Origin: an uncultured Oleispira sp.
GTDB taxonomy: Bacteria > Pseudomonadota > Gammaproteobacteria > Pseudomonadales > Oceanobacteraceae
Assembly: GCA_913019965.1 (NCBI GenBank)
Contig: CAJVZR010000036.1
Span: forward strand, 1-39,367
DNA: 39,367 nucleotides
Reading direction: 5' to 3'
The translations under genes and the position numbers were made by a program. The notes under the pieces are model-generated. The model was given only the letters and a program-made list of their open reading frames with translations. It searched no databases and was not told the origin of the DNA. Below are positions 8,741 through 15,797 of this stretch, piece after piece; within the stretch, counting starts at the first letter, position 1; the number at the start of each line of letters is the position of its first letter.

Positions 8741-9493
8741 ATGGGAAATGTCTGTCAGCTGTATTCATTTCTAAAGGCTCTATCTTTAAGTTTCTTAATC
8801 TCTTTACCCCAACTATGCCTGTCGCAAGAGATAAAAGCAGGGACCACCTCTTTTCCTCCGTTTTATGTTGTTAATGACGATCAATCAGCTTCCGGTATTT
8901 ATTTGGATATAATGGAGCAAAGTCTAAAACATGCAGGACTAAGCTATTGTTTAGATATCTACCCAACCAAACGCTTATATCGAAACCTAGGCATAGGAGA
9001 AACACACTTATTTTTAGGTATAAAAGGTTCTCCAGAATACGATAATAATGTGCTTTATAGCAAAACCGCTATCTCTCAAATACAGATGCGCATTTATGCC
9101 AAAGGAAGTACTCCACTCCCTCATAAAAAAGAAGATATCAATAATCGAAGCATCATCACTATGCGTGGTTATGGCTATGGCGGATTAGTGAGCTACTTTG
9201 CCGATCCAAAGAATAATATTGAAGTAACCACAACCACAAAGCACCGTGCGTCCTTTTTAATGCTGAAGAATAACCGCGCCGATTATGTTATTAATTATAA
9301 GCACCCATCGGAAACAGCATTAGCTGGGCTTAAAATTTCAGGTTTAAAATATACGAATTTTTATGATGCTAAGGTCTACTTCATTGTTTCAAAAGAAACT
9401 CCTAATGCTGAAGTCGTTATGAAAAAGCTTGAGCAAGCTTACTTAGATCTCGTTAAACTTGGCCAGCTAGAATATATACACAATGATAATTAA
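8741..9493 (+). CDS. Periplasmic solute-binding protein, family 3-like
   Basis: A 250-residue exported protein. A hydrophobic signal peptide covers about residues 9-29 with probable cleavage near LCLSQ. The mature part starts EIKAGTTSFPPFYVVNDDQSASGIYLDIMEQSLKHAG, the usual opening of family 3 (amino-acid-type) binding proteins, and has the family's two-lobe pattern. No cognate permease is adjacent; the next genes are a convergent ABC ATPase whose stop overlaps this one by 4 nt. Such orphan proteins may feed a distant transporter or act as sensors. The ligand is unknown. A short A/T-rich leader with AGG about 17 nt before the ATG gives only a weak ribosome-binding site. Confidence 0.75.
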   Translation: MGNVCQLYSFLKALSLSFLISLPQLCLSQEIKAGTTSFPPFYVVNDDQSASGIYLDIMEQSLKHAGLSYCLDIYPTKRLYRNLGIGETHLFLGIKGSPEYDNNVLYSKTAISQIQMRIYAKGSTPLPHKKEDINNRSIITMRGYGYGGLVSYFADPKNNIEVTTTTKHRASFLMLKNNRADYVINYKHPSETALAGLKISGLKYTNFYDAKVYFIVSKETPNAEVVMKKLEQAYLDLVKLGQLEYIHNDN

Positions 9494-10263
9494 CTGAAGA
9501 TAAAATAGTGTCTACCTGAATCTTCTATTCGTCGCGCTGATACATTAAATACTTGGCTAATTAAACGCTCCGTCATCACGTCTGATGCAGGCCCTTGAGC
9601 AACCAACTTCCCTTTCTCTAATAGCCACACTTCATCCGCCAAACTAAACGCCTGATTCAAGTCATGCAATACAATAACGACGCAATGCCCTTCACTGGCT
9701 GCCTGTAAACAAATTTTCTGTAGTTGCTGCTGATGCTCTAAATCTAAGCTACTGGCAGGCTCGTCTAATAACCAAATGCCTTGGCCTTTTCCACTGTTGA
9801 CCATATTCGATAGCTGTAAATATGTGCGGGCAATTTGGCAACGCTGCTGTTCCCCTCCAGATAGTTGGCGAAAATCCTTGTCTGCTAATGCTTCGATTCC
9901 CCACTCTCTGATCACCTGCTTAACTTGCTGTCGCTGCTGTAATTTCGTTAAAGAAAAGGGCAGAGTTGCGAGTGAAAGAACCTCTTCAACTTCAAGCGGG
10001 AATTGCAGTTGGCTGTGCTGAGGTAAATAGGCTAGATGCTGGGCGAGCTGCAACGCCGAAAAATCAGCGAGGTCTTTTTCTTGTAGTTTAATGCGACCAT
10101 CATGCTCTAATAACCGAGCCATCGATTGTATTAAAGTCGATTTACCTGCACCGTTTGGCCCTAGTAAGGCAATGATTTTACCCGCCTTTAGTTCGCCGGA
10201 AATATTGTCTAAAACCTGCTTACCATTGCGATTCAGACTAACCCCTGCTAATGACATTACCAT
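9490..10263 (-). CDS. FecE/HmuV/BtuD-type ABC transporter ATPase
   Basis: A 257-residue ABC ATPase. Walker A GPNGAGKST (about 34-42), Q-loop YLPQHSQ, signature LSGGEQQR (about 138), Walker B WLLDEPASSLD and the switch His in VLHDLN are all intact. It overlaps the upstream FecCD-type permease by 7 nt, so the two form one importer. Relatives import heme, ferric siderophores or cobalamin. The usual substrate-binding protein and TonB-dependent receptor are absent from the window, so the substrate stays undecided. The stop codon overlaps the end of the convergent solute-binding gene. Confidence 0.88.
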   Translation of the reverse strand: MVMSLAGVSLNRNGKQVLDNISGELKAGKIIALLGPNGAGKSTLIQSMARLLEHDGRIKLQEKDLADFSALQLAQHLAYLPQHSQLQFPLEVEEVLSLATLPFSLTKLQQRQQVKQVIREWGIEALADKDFRQLSGGEQQRCQIARTYLQLSNMVNSGKGQGIWLLDEPASSLDLEHQQQLQKICLQAASEGHCVVIVLHDLNQAFSLADEVWLLEKGKLVAQGPASDVMTERLISQVFNVSARRIEDSGRHYFIFS

Positions 10264-11249
10264 TGTAGTCGCCTCCCTTCCCGTAATAATAACCAGATGA
10301 ACACAGGGGCTCCTAATAATGCGGTGACAATACCAATGGGCAGTTCTGCAGGAGCGATAATGCTACGGGCAATACTGTCTGCAATCACCAATAGCGTCCC
10401 CCCGAGAAAAAATGATAACGGTAATAAATAACGATGACTTGCGCCAACCAACATACGTCCAATGTGCGGTGTGACCAGCCCAATAAATCCGATAATGCCA
10501 CACGCCGAGACGGCCAAGGCGGCCAGTAACGCCACCAGCACGATACTTTGTATTTGCAAGCGCTTCACATCGACGCCCATGGTATTCGCTTCTGCTTGCC
10601 CGAGTAATATGGCATCCAACTTACGATGCTGCTTAGGTAGCCAAAGACATACAATCAGCAGGGCTAATGAGCATAACGTTAACCAGAAATAGTTTGCACT
10701 GGCCAAGCTCCCTAACGACCAGAATGTGATATGCCGTAGTGCACTATCCGTCGCCAGATAGGTCAATAATCCAATCAAAGACGCCGCGACGACGTTGATG
10801 GCGATACCGGCCAAAATTAATAGCGCCATGCCTCCGGGTAGGTCATTGCGGCCTAGTTTGAGTACAGCAACAGTGGCCAATACCCCTCCAATGAAAGCCG
10901 CGATAGGAATATAGTATTGAACTTGAATATCAACAAAGTCGGCTAGTACGATCATCAAAGCGGCTCCTAGCGCTGCGCCCGCAGATACTCCGATTAAACT
11001 TGGATCCGCTAAAGGGTTGCGCACATTGCTTTGAATCAATACCCCTGCCAAAGACAAACTTGCTCCAATAACAAAAGCGAGTAAGACTCTAGGAATACGA
11101 ATATCCCACAGGATTTTGCTTCCTATTTCACTGTACATAAGGGTTTGCCAATCAATCGAGCCGAGAAATAAGGCGCCGATACAAATGCCAAAGCTCAAAA
11201 AAATGCCCAGCAGCCAGCCGAGTGGCGATATTAAAAGTTTTTTAATCAT
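10257..11249 (-). CDS. FecCD/BtuC-type ABC transporter permease
   Basis: A 330-residue inner-membrane permease of the FecCD family with about ten membrane helices. Diagnostic motifs are RIPRVLLAFVIGASLSLAGVLIQ near the N-terminus, NPLADPSLIGVSAGAALGA, and the coupling region GIIGFIGLVTPHIGRMLVG in the C-terminal third. It pairs with the overlapping ATPase to import iron-siderophore, heme or vitamin B12. The gene is divergent from a small Rieske protein with 63 nt between starts, too little room for a cobalamin riboswitch. The substrate is not determinable here. Confidence 0.88.
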   Translation of the reverse strand: MIKKLLISPLGWLLGIFLSFGICIGALFLGSIDWQTLMYSEIGSKILWDIRIPRVLLAFVIGASLSLAGVLIQSNVRNPLADPSLIGVSAGAALGAALMIVLADFVDIQVQYYIPIAAFIGGVLATVAVLKLGRNDLPGGMALLILAGIAINVVAASLIGLLTYLATDSALRHITFWSLGSLASANYFWLTLCSLALLIVCLWLPKQHRKLDAILLGQAEANTMGVDVKRLQIQSIVLVALLAALAVSACGIIGFIGLVTPHIGRMLVGASHRYLLPLSFFLGGTLLVIADSIARSIIAPAELPIGIVTALLGAPVFIWLLLREGRRLQW

Positions 11250-11312
11250 GAGTGAACAAGGCTAAACTAGCGCCTCTCATTACCTATAATCAGGTCAAAG
11301 TAAGGTTGAACT

Positions 11313-11630
11313 ATGCCCATTCTATGCCATAGCGACGAAATAGCTGAAGGAAAAAGTAAAGGTTTTCAAATTGGTGAGCATTTTCTTTTCGCAATTAAGA
11401 AGCATGATCAGATTTATATCTATGAAAATTCCTGCCCCCATCTAGGTATTCAATTGGAATGGCAGCCTGATGAGTTCTTAGATATCGATGCAAGTATGAT
11501 TCAATGCAGCAGTCACGGTGCATTATTTAGAATAGCGGATGGCGAGTGCCTATTAGGCCCCTGCCAAGGCCAATCATTAAATGCTATAGATTTCAGCATA
11601 GAGAATGGCCAAATAAAGGTGTCACTATAA
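11313..11630 (+). CDS. Rieske [2Fe-2S] domain protein
   Basis: A 105-residue single-domain soluble Rieske protein. The two cluster-binding boxes are CPH (in SCPHLGIQLEW, about residues 41-51) and CSSH (in IQCSSHGALFRIADG, about 66-80), giving two Cys and two His ligands. The spacing resembles small NirD-like or ferredoxin-type Rieske proteins that pass electrons to an oxygenase or reductase. No partner oxygenase is near; the closest gene is the divergent iron/B12-type importer, so a link to iron or heme metabolism is possible but unproven. It carries no signal peptide. Confidence 0.85.
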   Translation: MPILCHSDEIAEGKSKGFQIGEHFLFAIKKHDQIYIYENSCPHLGIQLEWQPDEFLDIDASMIQCSSHGALFRIADGECLLGPCQGQSLNAIDFSIENGQIKVSL

Positions 11631-11635
11631 AATAA

Positions 11636-11658
11636 AGCGATACGGATTTCGTACCGCT
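11636..11658 (-). terminator. Hairpin terminator of the small acidic protein gene
   Basis: Inverted repeat AGCGATACG (11636-11644) and CGTACCGCT (11650-11658) with one non-Watson-Crick position and a 5-nt loop. On the minus strand it is followed by TTTATTTTAT, so it fits termination of the minus-strand gene at 11674-11928. On the plus strand no T-run follows. Confidence 0.6.
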
Positions 11659-11673
11659 GTGACCTCATTGATT

Positions 11674-11928
11674 TTACAGTTCTTCGGCGACATCTTTTAG
11701 CTTGTCGGCAATACCATCAACGGTATCTTTAAATTTATCTTTTGCAGCATCCGTTGCATCTTCTATTTTATCTTCGACAAAGTCGGTGCCACGGCTTTCC
11801 ATTTTCTCAAGTACTGATTGCTCTTTAAAGGGATTAGCGAACAGATCATTCCCATGATAAATATTGGCACCAACCCAACCAGCAATAACGAGTACAGGTA
11901 ACGAAAAAACACTGGGTAAAATTCTCAT
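11674..11928 (-). CDS. Small membrane-anchored acidic protein, function unknown
   Basis: An 84-residue protein I do not recognise. An N-terminal hydrophobic segment (about 5-22) serves as signal peptide or anchor. The remainder is highly charged and predicted helical, with spaced repeats of the type DATDAAKDKFKDTVDGIADKLKDVAEEL. This amphipathic pattern recalls stress-type or apolipoprotein-like helices that lie on membranes. It is downstream of sfsA in the same direction (30 nt gap) and ends at a hairpin terminator. That a protein is made is likely from the coherent hydrophobic-charged architecture and the terminator. Confidence 0.6.
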   Translation of the reverse strand: MRILPSVFSLPVLVIAGWVGANIYHGNDLFANPFKEQSVLEKMESRGTDFVEDKIEDATDAAKDKFKDTVDGIADKLKDVAEEL

Positions 11929-11958
11929 GTAAATATTCCTTATTTTTCAAAAATAACG

Positions 11959-12705
11959 TTAAATAACAACATCAATTGCATTATTCAATAACATTCCCTG
12001 CGGCTGAAATTCAACCTGATAGGCTAGAACTTCAACCCCATAGACCAGAGCTTCTCGCAACTTCGAGGCATATGCTGGATCAACGTGCTCTGCAACTTTT
12101 ACCTGTTTAATGCCTTCGTGAGGAACGCAAAAGAATAAGATACTACGCTGCCCTTCGGCTTTCAAACGCATTAAGACTTCCAAATGCTTCAAACCTCTAC
12201 TGGTCACTGCATCAGGAAAATAGCCAACATTTCCTTCTGTTTTCTCACTCTCCTTATTACCCAGTAAAGTAACATTTTTCACTTCGATATAGGTTAATGA
12301 AGCATCTTGTTCTGCGGAGACTAAAAAATCCAACCGACCTTCATCGACTTTGGGTTCTGCTTTCAGGCATTCTGCAGACCTAACTTCAATCTCTTCAATG
12401 CGATTTTCCAAAAGCGCTTCTTTCACTAATTGGTTTGCCCTCGCGGTATTAATACAGGCTTTATATTGTCCTTCGACTTCAACCCACTCCCAACTCAAAG
12501 GCAACTTACGTTTGGGATTTTGGCTATCGAATAACCACACCTTTGCGCCTTCATCTTTGCAGTTGGTCATCGAGCCAGTATTCGCACAATGAGCCGTGAT
12601 TATTTCCCCCGCTCTCTCTACCGGCGTTACCAGTTCAATATCCGCAAGGAAACGTTTATAGCGTTGAATTAATTTTCCGGTTAATAGCGGACGTTCGTAT
12701 TCCAT
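11959..12705 (-). CDS. sfsA: SfsA family protein (sugar fermentation stimulation)
   Basis: A 248-residue protein slightly longer than E. coli SfsA (234). Family blocks are GKLIQRYKRFLADIEL near the N-terminus, AHCANTGSMTNC, RLDFLVS and YIEVKNVTLL, and GLKHLEVL. The fold includes an OB-like N-terminal domain and a nuclease-like core (D, E-x-K pattern in YIEVKN); nucleic-acid binding has been reported for the E. coli protein, but the cellular role is unsettled. The start overlaps the stop of the upstream aminotransferase by one base (TAATG), implying translational coupling. sfsA beside an aminotransferase and dksA is common in gammaproteobacteria. Confidence 0.93.
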   Translation of the reverse strand: MEYERPLLTGKLIQRYKRFLADIELVTPVERAGEIITAHCANTGSMTNCKDEGAKVWLFDSQNPKRKLPLSWEWVEVEGQYKACINTARANQLVKEALLENRIEEIEVRSAECLKAEPKVDEGRLDFLVSAEQDASLTYIEVKNVTLLGNKESEKTEGNVGYFPDAVTSRGLKHLEVLMRLKAEGQRSILFFCVPHEGIKQVKVAEHVDPAYASKLREALVYGVEVLAYQVEFQPQGMLLNNAIDVVI

Positions 12706-13910
12706 TATGAAGTGACCTCGCGCATTGCCAGCCAGTTTTTTATGCGGCTAACCGCCTGCTGTAAGCGATTAATGTTGGTGGTATAAGCAAAACGCACATA
12801 GAGGTTGGCATTTTGTTCGCCAAAATCAAAGCCTGGAGTTAAGGCGACACCGGTATCTTGCAATAACTGCTGGCAGAATTCCTGAGTATCCTGGGTTAAG
12901 CCACTGGCATCGGCATAAATATAAAACGCGCCGTCAGGCACCACAGGGATTTTAAAACCTAACTTAGGAAGCTCTACTAACAAATAGTCCCGACGCTGCT
13001 GCAGCTCCAAGCGACGTTGCTCCATAATACCCAGAGACTCATCACTAAACGCCGCCAAAGCGCCGTATTGAGCTGGGGTAGGTGGTGCTAAAAATAGATT
13101 CTGAGCTAGCCGTTCTAGGACTGGCACATAATGCTCAGGTACAACCATCCAACCTAATCGCCAGCCCGTCATGCCAAAGTATTTAGAAAAAGAATTTATA
13201 ACCACGACATCCTCCCCTAGAGCCAAGGCCGTTTGTGGGCGCTTACCTTCTGACTGTTCATCCTCTAGATCGTGGTAGGTTAGGCCGTGATAAATTTCAT
13301 CGACCCAAAGCTCTCCTCCTAAAGATCGAGTTTGAGCAGCAATCTTCTCTAATTGTTCGTGAGGTATCATGGCTCCCGTTGGATTGGCAGGACTCGCCAT
13401 CAGAACCGCCTTGCTGGAATTAGCTTGCCAGTGATACTTAATCTGCTCTGCCGTTAATTGGAATCCATGCTCTGGTTGGGTTGCAATCAATCTTCCGTGG
13501 GCTTCAAATACTCGAGCAAAATGGCGATTGCAGGGATAACCGGGATCAGCCAATAATAGCTCGTCCCCCGCTTCCAGGCGTGCAGCCATTAATAACAATA
13601 ATGCGCCCGATGCGCCTGGTGTTATGGCAATGCGATTAGCAGCCACCTCAACACCATAACGAGACTGATAAAAATCAGTAATCTGCTGGCGTAATTCAGG
13701 TAAACCTAAAGCGGGGGTATAATGTGTTTTGCCTGCATTTAACGCCGCGATGGCTGCTTGAGTAATCGGCTCCGGTGTTGTGAAGTCAGGTTCTCCTACC
13801 TCGAGATGAATGACATCCACTCCGGCCTTAGCAAGGGCTTGGGCTTGCTCTAAAATCGCCATAACTTGGAACGGTGCGATCTCTTCTGTACGTGAGGCAA
13901 ATCCAGTCAC
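12705..13910 (-). CDS. PLP-dependent class I/II aminotransferase
   Basis: A 401-residue fold-type I aminotransferase. Key motifs are HLEVGEPDFTTPEPI near the N-terminus, PGYPCNRH, SPANPTGAMIP with the conserved Asn, and SFSKYFGMTGWRLGW, which holds the Schiff-base Lys and the phosphate-binding Arg. The C-terminal LYVRFAYTT contains the carboxylate-binding Arg. It probably transfers an amino group between an amino acid and an oxo-acid; the exact substrates are not clear from sequence. It is divergent from dksA and translationally coupled to sfsA. The same neighbour occurs beside dksA in Pseudomonas. Confidence 0.92.
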   Translation of the reverse strand: MTGFASRTEEIAPFQVMAILEQAQALAKAGVDVIHLEVGEPDFTTPEPITQAAIAALNAGKTHYTPALGLPELRQQITDFYQSRYGVEVAANRIAITPGASGALLLLMAARLEAGDELLLADPGYPCNRHFARVFEAHGRLIATQPEHGFQLTAEQIKYHWQANSSKAVLMASPANPTGAMIPHEQLEKIAAQTRSLGGELWVDEIYHGLTYHDLEDEQSEGKRPQTALALGEDVVVINSFSKYFGMTGWRLGWMVVPEHYVPVLERLAQNLFLAPPTPAQYGALAAFSDESLGIMEQRRLELQQRRDYLLVELPKLGFKIPVVPDGAFYIYADASGLTQDTQEFCQQLLQDTGVALTPGFDFGEQNANLYVRFAYTTNINRLQQAVSRIKNWLAMREVTS

Positions 13911-14152
13911 ACGATCCCCTTAAAAACGTTAAAAACATGAATATTCGTCATATTGTGCCAGAAATGACCTCTATCACCACTAAAGTGTTAATATAATTGA
14001 AGAAATTTGTTTAAGTATATAGTCAGGAAGGCTTTTATCTGATAGCTTGCCTGCGTTAAAAAATAAAGCGTTCAGACTCCGGACGAACGTATGGAATAAT
14101 GCTCGGGTCGAGACACGTTCGATCCCCGTAGCGATATGAGGCTGCTGCAATT

Positions 14153-14587
14153 ATGCCAGAAGATAATAAAGCTTTTGCTATTACTACCTTTACCCCTTAT
14201 GAAGAGAAGGTCGGTGAAGAGTACATGAACATCGAACAACGTAAACACTTCAGCATGATCCTTGCGAGTTGGAAGCAAGAATTGATGGAAGAAGTTGATC
14301 GTACTAAAGAACATATGCAATCTGAAGCGAATAACGCGGCAGATCCAAACGATCGTGCGAGCCAAGAAGAAGAGTTTAGTCTTGAACTTCGCGCCCGTGA
14401 TCGTGAGCGTAAGTTAATCAAGAAGATCAATAAGACGCTTGAGTTGATTGAAAAAGATGAATATGGGTTTTGTGATGAGTGTGGTGTTGAAGTCGGCATC
14501 CGCCGCTTAGAAGCCCGCCCAACAGCAAACCTATGCATCGACTGTAAAACATTAGCCGAGATTAAAGAACGCCAACTTGGTGTTTAG
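14153..14587 (+). CDS. dksA: RNA polymerase-binding transcription factor DksA
   Basis: A 144-residue DksA (E. coli 151). A coiled-coil hairpin spans about 40-110; its tip contains the acidic pair (AADPNDRASQEEE), which reaches into the RNA polymerase secondary channel. The C4 zinc finger follows: CDECG (about 114-118) and CIDC (about 135-138). With ppGpp it represses rRNA promoters and activates amino-acid genes in the stringent response. GAGG lies about 12 nt upstream of the ATG. A 242-bp spacer separates it from the divergent aminotransferase; I saw no strong promoter or structure there that I can defend. gluQ follows 37 nt downstream, the usual pairing. Confidence 0.97.
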   Translation: MPEDNKAFAITTFTPYEEKVGEEYMNIEQRKHFSMILASWKQELMEEVDRTKEHMQSEANNAADPNDRASQEEEFSLELRARDRERKLIKKINKTLELIEKDEYGFCDECGVEVGIRRLEARPTANLCIDCKTLAEIKERQLGV

Positions 14588-14624
14588 CGGCCCAGTGCTT
14601 AGACGTCAGTTGATCAATCACTAA

Positions 14625-15542
14625 ATGCTGAACCGTTCGACTGACTCTACGGCCAATATTCCTTATATTGGCCGTTTTGCTCCCTCCCCTACTGGGCCAT
14701 TACATTTTGGCTCATTATTAGCCGCACTCGCCAGTTATTTTGATGCCCGCCATCATAGTGGTAAATGGTTAATTCGCATTGAAGACCTAGACCCTCCGCG
14801 AGAAATGTTAACGGCTAAAGAACAAATTTTAGAAGCCCTCGATGTTTATCAACTTTATAGTGATGAGCCCATCGTTTTCCAGAGCCAACGTTATGATCTT
14901 TACCAGCAATCGTTAAAGCAGTTGGTGAGTCACCAGGCTGTTTTTCCCTGCACCTGCTCACGTAAACAACTGGCCAACTCTAATGGCATTCATTTTGGCA
15001 ACTGCAAGTCTCAGAGCGAGCAGTCATCCGATCTATTTGCATGGCGCTTTGATTGCCAATATGGAGCGCATTCAGACTTAGCGGCCTTTAAGGATACTTT
15101 GCAAAAAGACTTCAGTCAGTCCCTACAACTCGACATCGGGGATTTTGTGGTTAAACGCAAAGACCAATTATGGGCTTATCAGTTAGCCATGGTAGTGGAT
15201 GATTACCTGCAAGGAATTACCCATGTCGTTCGAGGAATCGATTTGATTGATTCTACACTTCGACAAAACATGCTACAGCGCGCTTTAGACTACCCTATTC
15301 CGCATTACGCTCACATTCCAGTGGCGTGTGGCGATAACGGCCAAAAGCTCAGTAAGCAAAATCTAGCTCCCGCTTTGGATTTAGATGACCCTCAAAGCAA
15401 CATTTGGCGCGCTTTGTCTTGGCTTAGGCAAAACCCGCCAGATAGTTTACGCCGAGCGAGTGTCAAAGAAATGTTAGCGTGGGGAATCGAGCATTGGAAT
15501 ATTACAGCGCTATCAGACATTAAGAGCCAAGCCGCTATCTAA
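14625..15542 (+). CDS. gluQ: Glutamyl-Q tRNA(Asp) synthetase
   Basis: A 305-residue truncated glutamyl-tRNA synthetase lacking the anticodon-binding domain. It attaches glutamate to the queuosine base at position 34 of tRNA-Asp. The catalytic-core motif GRFAPSPTGPLHFGSL carries the HIGH equivalent (about 19-33), and KLSKQ is the KMSK equivalent (about 242). A zinc site is likely formed by FPCTCSRKQL and the later GNC. Downstream of dksA as in Pseudomonas and E. coli. Followed by a 78-nt spacer holding a TGTTAC/GTAACA dyad before cbrX. Confidence 0.95.
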   Translation: MLNRSTDSTANIPYIGRFAPSPTGPLHFGSLLAALASYFDARHHSGKWLIRIEDLDPPREMLTAKEQILEALDVYQLYSDEPIVFQSQRYDLYQQSLKQLVSHQAVFPCTCSRKQLANSNGIHFGNCKSQSEQSSDLFAWRFDCQYGAHSDLAAFKDTLQKDFSQSLQLDIGDFVVKRKDQLWAYQLAMVVDDYLQGITHVVRGIDLIDSTLRQNMLQRALDYPIPHYAHIPVACGDNGQKLSKQNLAPALDLDDPQSNIWRALSWLRQNPPDSLRRASVKEMLAWGIEHWNITALSDIKSQAAI

Positions 15543-15563
15543 TACCCCTTAAAGCCCACGTTA

Positions 15564-15580
15564 TGTTACCCTCAGTAACA
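15564..15580 (+). promoter_or_regulatory. Candidate CbrB-type dyad upstream of cbrX-cbrA
   Basis: TGTTAC (15564-15569) and GTAACA (15575-15580) form a perfect inverted repeat with a 5-nt spacer, 40 nt upstream of the cbrX start. The same hexamers are concentrated ahead of the two predicted sigma-54 promoters at 20.3 and 21.2 kb. It may be a CbrB autoregulatory site. It could also form a short 6-bp hairpin after gluQ, but no T-run follows. Confidence 0.45.
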
Positions 15581-15620
15581 CTATTATTAACATCAATATA
15601 GCGAAGAATAAGAGCCTGTT

Positions 15621-15797
15621 ATGTATGACTATCGCGTCGCACTGCTATTGGTAGTCGGCTTATATATTTTTTCACCGGTCATTATCGATTGGTGGCTTGC
15701 GCCCAATGGTGCTTGGTATCACCCCTTTGCTTTTTGGTTTTTATTAATCGCTGTTTATATCTGGGTTGAAAGTAAACGAGGCCCTGATGAGTTTTAG
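15621..15797 (+). CDS. cbrX: Small membrane protein CbrX, coupled to CbrA
   Basis: A 58-residue ORF (MYDYRVALLLVVGLYIFSP ... [14 protein letters not shown]) with two hydrophobic stretches, about residues 6-24 and 38-50, a short loop and a charged C-terminus. Its end overlaps the cbrA start by 11 nt (15787-15797), so cbrA translation is probably coupled to it. A small ORF in the same place upstream of cbrA is known in Pseudomonas as cbrX. AAGAG lies about 10 nt before the ATG. The role is unclear; it may tune CbrA synthesis or assemble with its transporter domain. Confidence 0.8.
   Translation: MYDYRVALLLVVGLYIFSPVIIDWWLAPNGAWYHPFAFWFLLIAVYIWVESKRGPDEF

Noticed and set aside
11250..11312. Cobalamin riboswitch ahead of the BtuCD-like genes
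   Set aside because: Only 63 nt lie before the divergent Rieske gene, too short for the about 200-nt element, and no B12-box was seen.
14117..14127. GTTCGATCCCC, resembling a tRNA T-loop upstream of dksA
   Set aside because: No matching acceptor, D-arm or anticodon arm can be folded around it; it is an isolated motif in the dksA leader.
14197..14538. Minus-strand ORF inside dksA
   Set aside because: Ser/Arg-rich antisense shadow of dksA without family resemblance.
15564..15580. TGTTAC/GTAACA dyad as the gluQ terminator
   Set aside because: Only 6 bp and no following T-run, so a regulatory role is favoured over termination.
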